This document shows positions 40,949-44,474 of a stretch of DNA of 44,474 nt, in pieces. The DNA lies in assembly GCA_020630615.1 (NCBI GenBank), contig JAHDBA010000022.1, positions 1 through 44,474 of the forward strand, in the 5' to 3' direction. The notes beneath the pieces are model-generated. The model was not told the origin of the DNA. It did not search any database and worked only from the letters and a program-made list of their open reading frames with translations. This DNA is from Myxococcota bacterium. Its GTDB lineage: Bacteria; Myxococcota; UBA727; JAHDBA01. The number at the start of each line of letters is the position of its first letter. Within the stretch, counting starts at the first letter, position 1. Position numbers and translations under genes: made by a program.

Positions 40949-41872
40949 TTGACTGTGACTCTTCTGAATATGGTATCGACTTCATCGTTACTCCTTTGGG
41001 CTTTTATCGGGTTGTGTGTGGGGAGTTTTCTCAACGTGGTAATCTACCGTTTGCCTAAAAATCTGAGTGTTGTTTCGCCTCGGTCGTCCTGCCCGAAATG
41101 TGGTTACATGATCCCATGGTACGACAATGTTCCAGTGGTGAGCTGGCTTCTACTGGGGCGACGTTGTCGTAAGTGCCGAACGCCAATTTCTTTTCGTTAC
41201 CCTTTGATCGAATGCATGACAGGGTTGATTTTCTTTGCTGCAGCAATTGTGCTCCCAAGCTTTGAACTGGTGTTTGTCGCTTCATTGCTCGGCGCTGTTT
41301 CGGTTGCAGTCGCGTGGATTGATATCGATACTTGGACGATTCGCATGGAGACTCTTATTGTCATGGCTGTGTTGGCGTTGGGGCTCTCGATCCTTGGTAT
41401 TATTCAAGGGGAAGGGCTCCATTTTTTTGCACACCGCCTTGGAAGTCTGTTGAGCCCAAGAGAACTTCTTCGAGAGCATTTGCTCGGCGCTTTTGTTGGC
41501 TTTTCTATTCTTTATGCAGTGAGAGTCCTTGCCACTTGGTACTTTCGAAAGAAGGGGCGTATACCGCCTGGCGAAGAGGCAATGGGAATGGGAGATCCTT
41601 TATTGCTTGGCGTTTATGGTGGAATTGTGGGCTGGCCCTTGATCCCAGTCATGCTCTTTTTATCATCATTACAAGGAGCAGTTGTCGGTGGTATTGTAGC
41701 TTTCCTACAGCGTGGGAAGGCACCAGAACCTGTGCCAGGAGACCCCGAAGGATGGACGCCCCCAAGTGCAGCGATACAATTTGGTCCATTTCTTGCGCTC
41801 GCGGGTGTTCAGGCACTATTTTTTGGAGAGTCGCTTTTGTCATGGATGATCGTGATGCTTGGTGGAGCTTAA
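40949..41872 (+). CDS. pilD: Prepilin peptidase/N-methyltransferase PilD
   Basis: A 307-residue polytopic membrane enzyme that cleaves and N-methylates type IV prepilins. The N-terminal domain has GSFLNVVIYRLP and two CxxC pairs (Cys48/51 and Cys73/76, around CPKCG and CRKC), the zinc site of the methylation domain. The aspartic protease site is seen as the Asp of WIDIDTWT (125 or 127) and the Asp of GMGD (213-216). The latter reads GMGDPLLL, a variant found in many delta-proteobacterial PilD proteins. Several membrane helices follow. The start is TTG, with AAGGGG seven bases upstream, which supports it; no ATG lies better placed. It heads the cluster, 21 bases before pilM. Confidence 0.94.
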   Translation: MTVTLLNMVSTSSLLLWAFIGLCVGSFLNVVIYRLPKNLSVVSPRSSCPKCGYMIPWYDNVPVVSWLLLGRRCRKCRTPISFRYPLIECMTGLIFFAAAIVLPSFELVFVASLLGAVSVAVAWIDIDTWTIRMETLIVMAVLALGLSILGIIQGEGLHFFAHRLGSLLSPRELLREHLLGAFVGFSILYAVRVLATWYFRKKGRIPPGEEAMGMGDPLLLGVYGGIVGWPLIPVMLFLSSLQGAVVGGIVAFLQRGKAPEPVPGDPEGWTPPSAAIQFGPFLALAGVQALFFGESLLSWMIVMLGGA

Positions 41873-41893
41873 AAGTCAACAATAGGGATAGAC

Positions 41894-42943
41894 ATGTTAG
41901 GGCTTGATATCGGTGCAGGGGCTATCAAATTATGTGAATTGGCACGCCGGCGTTCAGGTCTTGAACTTGTGAGCTTCGGTGTGATGCCTTTGCCAACCGA
42001 TACGATCGTTGATGGAGCGATTGTTAACGTCAAAGTGGTAACGGAGGCAATTCGGGAGTTGATTGCTTCGCAGCGTATTAAAGAGAAGAAAGTCGCATTG
42101 TCGGTCTCGGGAAACGCGGTCATTTTGAGGCATATTTCACAACCAATGATGTCAGCCAGCGAACTCGAACACGTTATTCCGATGGAGGCGAGTCAGTATA
42201 TCCCTTTTGATTTGAGTGAAGTGCAAATTGACCACACGATCGTAAACCCGAGCAATGAGGATGGCGAAATGGACGTTCTCTTGGTTGCTGCAAAACAAGA
42301 AGTGCTGGGTCGCTTTACCGGGGCGGTTCGCGAAGCCGGCCTGGACCCACGGGTCATTGATGTTGATGTGTTCTCATTATACAATGTGTTTGCATACAAC
42401 TATGGAAGCGTACCCGAGCCGGTCGCTCTGGTGAACGTTGGCGCGAATCTGGTTAATATTAATGTTGTTGTGAACGGCCAGAGCGTATTTACGCGAGATA
42501 TTGCGAAAGGTGGAGCGAACTTTACAGAGGAAATTCAGCGAGTTTTGGGTGTTTCTTTTGATGAAGCAGAAGCTTTAAAGCTTGGGAGCGGTGGGCTTGA
42601 GGGGAGTATGATTCCGCAAGAGGTGAGTCAGGTTTTCAACACCGTTGCGTCTCAACTCGCATCGGCAATTGAACACTCTCTTAATTTCTTTACCTCCACA
42701 TCTCCAATTGGTGCCATCTCGAAGGTCTATTTAACCGGTGGACCATCCAAGATTCCGGAGTTGCAAAGTGCAATTTCTCAAACGACGCAGGCCGAGGTGC
42801 TTGAGCTGAATCCTTTTCATCGGGTCCAACTCAATGAGCGTAAACTGGACACGACTTTTGTACAAAACCATCGTCATATTGCATCGATTGCAGTCGGTTT
42901 GGGTATGCGCCGATTTGATGGTTTGGAGTTGGTGCCATCATGA
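41894..42943 (+). CDS. pilM: Type IV pilus assembly ATPase-like protein PilM
   Basis: A 349-residue cytoplasmic actin-fold protein of the pilus alignment complex. The ATP-binding signatures are visible: LDIGAGAIKL near the N terminus, VNVGANLVNIN in the middle and LTGGPSKIPEL towards the end. It binds the N-terminal INLLP motif of PilN and links the machinery to the inner-membrane ring. Length is normal for PilM. GGGA precedes the ATG. It overlaps pilN by four bases (ATGA), as in most pilMNOP operons. Confidence 0.96.
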   Translation: MLGLDIGAGAIKLCELARRRSGLELVSFGVMPLPTDTIVDGAIVNVKVVTEAIRELIASQRIKEKKVALSVSGNAVILRHISQPMMSASELEHVIPMEASQYIPFDLSEVQIDHTIVNPSNEDGEMDVLLVAAKQEVLGRFTGAVREAGLDPRVIDVDVFSLYNVFAYNYGSVPEPVALVNVGANLVNINVVVNGQSVFTRDIAKGGANFTEEIQRVLGVSFDEAEALKLGSGGLEGSMIPQEVSQVFNTVASQLASAIEHSLNFFTSTSPIGAISKVYLTGGPSKIPELQSAISQTTQAEVLELNPFHRVQLNERKLDTTFVQNHRHIASIAVGLGMRRFDGLELVPS

Positions 42944-43494
42944 TCAAGATTAACTTACTGCCGAACAAGCGCGCCTTAGAGCAAAAGGCCGCACAGCTTC
43001 AGCTTGGCGCAGTTGTTTGCGTCTTGGCGTTCACCTTCGTGGGGCTCTGGTTTGCGGGGCACAGCTTTGGCAAGGACCTAGAATCAACACAAGCAAAGGT
43101 ATCAGAACTTCAAGGAGAAAAGCGTGCCTTGGCTGCGGAAGTCGCTGAGATTGCACGTTTGAATAAGCAAGAAGAAGAGCTTGAGCGAAAACTTGCCCTG
43201 ATTCAAAAGCTGGAACGAGGAAAGAAAGGTCCGGTAAGACTTCTCGATGATATTGCGCGTGCTGGCTCAAAAAGGGTTTGGCTTCGTTCGATTGAGGAAA
43301 AAGAAGGCGGGCGAATTGAGTTGAAAGGTCGAGCGATGGCGAATATCGATATCGCAGACTTCTTGGACAAGTTGAGCAAGTCAAGTCAGTTGAGGCAGGT
43401 TGAGTTGGGTGATGTCACTCAGCTTGAGGAAGATGGCGTACTTCTCTATCAGTACGACATTGGTGCCGTTGTTGCCGGAGGAAGCCTTGAGTGA
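42940..43494 (+). CDS. pilN: Type IV pilus assembly protein PilN
   Basis: A 184-residue inner-membrane protein with a short cytoplasmic N terminus (MIKINLLPNKRALEQ, the PilM-binding motif), one membrane helix (about residues 22-42) and a periplasmic coiled coil followed by a ferredoxin-like domain (RVWLRSIEEKEGG onward). It forms the alignment complex with PilO and PilP. Size fits the family. Start overlaps pilM by four bases. Confidence 0.95.
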   Translation: MIKINLLPNKRALEQKAAQLQLGAVVCVLAFTFVGLWFAGHSFGKDLESTQAKVSELQGEKRALAAEVAEIARLNKQEEELERKLALIQKLERGKKGPVRLLDDIARAGSKRVWLRSIEEKEGGRIELKGRAMANIDIADFLDKLSKSSQLRQVELGDVTQLEEDGVLLYQYDIGAVVAGGSLE

Positions 43495-44179
43495 TTTGAT
43501 TCTAAAGTTCGGGCGACTGAAATGGTATATCAAGTTGGGTGCGGTCCTAGCTTTGGTTGTCCTCTTTTTAATGCTTTACACTTTTTTGGTGTTGATGCCC
43601 CTTCGTGAGGAGATGTCCAAGGCAGAGCAATCGTCCGTGGCATTACGCAGCGAGATTCAAACATTGAAGAAAGAGAGTGCCGGAAAAGCTGAAAGCGCTC
43701 GGCGTGTTGAAAACATTGCCACAAAGGTACGCCGCGCGCAGGAGCAGCTACCGGAGAAGAGTGAGGTTGCGAAGTTGCTTCAGGATATCGCAGCTGAAGC
43801 CAACGACTTGGGGCTTTCTGTGAAGTCTTTCAGTAAAAAAGCCGAAGTGCGCATCAGCTCAAACCCAAATGACCCTCTAGCTCCGGTTGAGCTGGCGGAA
43901 GTACCCTCCGTTTTAAGCCTTCGGGGCCCTTTTCATAAAATTGCAATTTTTTTGGATAAACTTTCACGGAAAACACGAATTATCAATGTCGACAACCTGG
44001 CGATTCGGGCCCAAAAAGATATTGAGGTGGGTCGGGAAATTCTTTTGGACGCCGAGTTTAATGTTCGCACCTATCGTTTTTTAACGGATGAAGAGCAAAG
44101 CGAAGAAGAAGAAAAAGCAAAACAAGCCAAACAGGAAAAAAGTAAGAAATCTAAAAAGAAGAGTGCTAGGAAAAAGTAA
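43487..44179 (+). CDS. pilO: Type IV pilus assembly protein PilO
   Basis: A 230-residue inner-membrane protein: short cytoplasmic part, one membrane helix (about 15-40, LGAVLALVVLFLMLYTFLVL), a periplasmic coiled coil and a ferredoxin-like domain with GLSVKSFSKKAEV and SLRGPFHKIAIFLDKLS. The C-terminal 30 residues are an unusual Lys/Glu-rich tail (EEEEKAKQAKQEK...SKKKSARKK) that extends beyond most PilO proteins. The start is TTG, five bases after GGAGG, overlapping the end of pilN by eight bases. TTG at 43496 is an alternative. Confidence 0.92.
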   Translation: MSDLILKFGRLKWYIKLGAVLALVVLFLMLYTFLVLMPLREEMSKAEQSSVALRSEIQTLKKESAGKAESARRVENIATKVRRAQEQLPEKSEVAKLLQDIAAEANDLGLSVKSFSKKAEVRISSNPNDPLAPVELAEVPSVLSLRGPFHKIAIFLDKLSRKTRIINVDNLAIRAQKDIEVGREILLDAEFNVRTYRFLTDEEQSEEEEKAKQAKQEKSKKSKKKSARKK

Positions 44180-44180
44180 T

Positions 44181-44474
44181 ATGAATAGAAGTCGCCCCAG
44201 CACGTACTCGCATTGTTGTTGGTTTCAACAAATCGACGTCGCTTTGACCACGCTGACCTTCATTATGGCTATCTCTATGTTGGCCGGATGTTCGGATGAT
44301 GCCGTTGGGGTGACCGACAAGGTTATTGACCGTCTGTCGGAGGGGAACCCTGCATACAAGTCTCGCATTGATAAGAATAAAGATCGCAACCAGCGGGCCG
44401 GTAAGGACAAAAACCTTGATGAGTTGAACCCCTTTTCGGACGGCGCATTCGACGCGAGTTTCCGCTATGACCCT
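44181..44474 (+). CDS. pilP: Type IV pilus lipoprotein PilP, partial at window end
   Basis: An incomplete reading frame with no stop before the window ends; 98 residues are visible. The N terminus has a hydrophobic segment (VALTTLTFIMAISMLAGC) ending in a lipobox, with Cys37 to be lipidated, then a charged linker and the beginning of the PilP region (PFSDGAFDASFRYDP). Its place after pilN and pilO and the lipobox make PilP likely. PilP joins the inner-membrane complex to the secretin PilQ, whose gene would be expected to follow. Confidence 0.85.
   Translation, partial: MNRSRPSTYSHCCWFQQIDVALTTLTFIMAISMLAGCSDDAVGVTDKVIDRLSEGNPAYKSRIDKNKDRNQRAGKDKNLDELNPFSDGAFDASFRYDP

Overview
The window looks like chromosomal DNA of a Myxococcota-type (former Deltaproteobacteria) bacterium. 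The reasons are: a protein with the pseudo-receiver plus long coiled-coil layout of the Myxococcus motility proteins AglZ/FrzS; a duplicated DUF507 protein; an outer-membrane barrel resembling a family I recall from Myxococcales; many large Cys-rich or Ca-binding-repeat lipoproteins; a Lys/Ala-rich histone-H1-like repeat protein; and a pilD-pilM-pilN-pilO-pilP type IV pilus cluster. Base composition is roughly balanced, clearly less GC-rich than classical myxobacteria, so a deep or marine lineage is more likely. No rRNA, tRNA, CRISPR array, insertion sequence or prophage was recognised.

Layout. 1-6.3 kb (minus strand): an AglZ/FrzS-like coiled-coil gene overlapping an Upf1-like helicase gene, then a Ser/Thr-rich protein of unknown function. 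6.4-11.5 kb (plus): two large lipoproteins, the second Cys-rich with PPC-like modules, ending at a good terminator. 11.6-14 kb (plus): a small regulator with an AbrB-like tail, a receiver-EAL c-di-GMP phosphodiesterase and a double DUF507 protein, with terminators between. 14.1-17.2 kb (minus): two tandem exported proteins. 17.4-19.3 kb (plus): a pseudokinase / T2SSE_N / receiver-like fusion. 19.3-21.5 kb: a second Ser-rich protein whose C-terminal helical domain matches that of the first one, divergent from a FliA-type sigma factor. 21.6-25.0 kb: radA, rlmE and a secreted metallophosphoesterase. 25.0-29.5 kb (plus): a compact run of ketopantoate-reductase-like protein, ZIP/permease fusion, metallo-hydrolase and acyltransferase. 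29.7-35.3 kb (minus): outer-membrane barrel and a very large amidohydrolase lipoprotein. 35.6-38.7 kb: sigma-70 family regulator, then (minus) LD-carboxypeptidase and a beta-lactamase-fold hydrolase. 38.9-40.8 kb: a short DNA polymerase III delta-prime-like protein and the histone-like protein. 40.9 kb to the end: the pilus cluster, with pilP cut by the window edge.

Themes. Surface and motility functions dominate: pilus assembly, a polarity/motility-type coiled-coil protein, c-di-GMP turnover and a T2SSE_N-containing signalling fusion are all consistent with surface behaviour. The least explained signal is the pair of dispersed genes (152-943 and 19350-20288). They share a C-terminal domain and have Ser/Thr/Asn/Ile-rich N termini like type III secretion substrates; one sits next to a FliA-type sigma gene. 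I read them as possible substrates or needle/filament-like parts of a type III-related export system, but this is inference from the sequence only.
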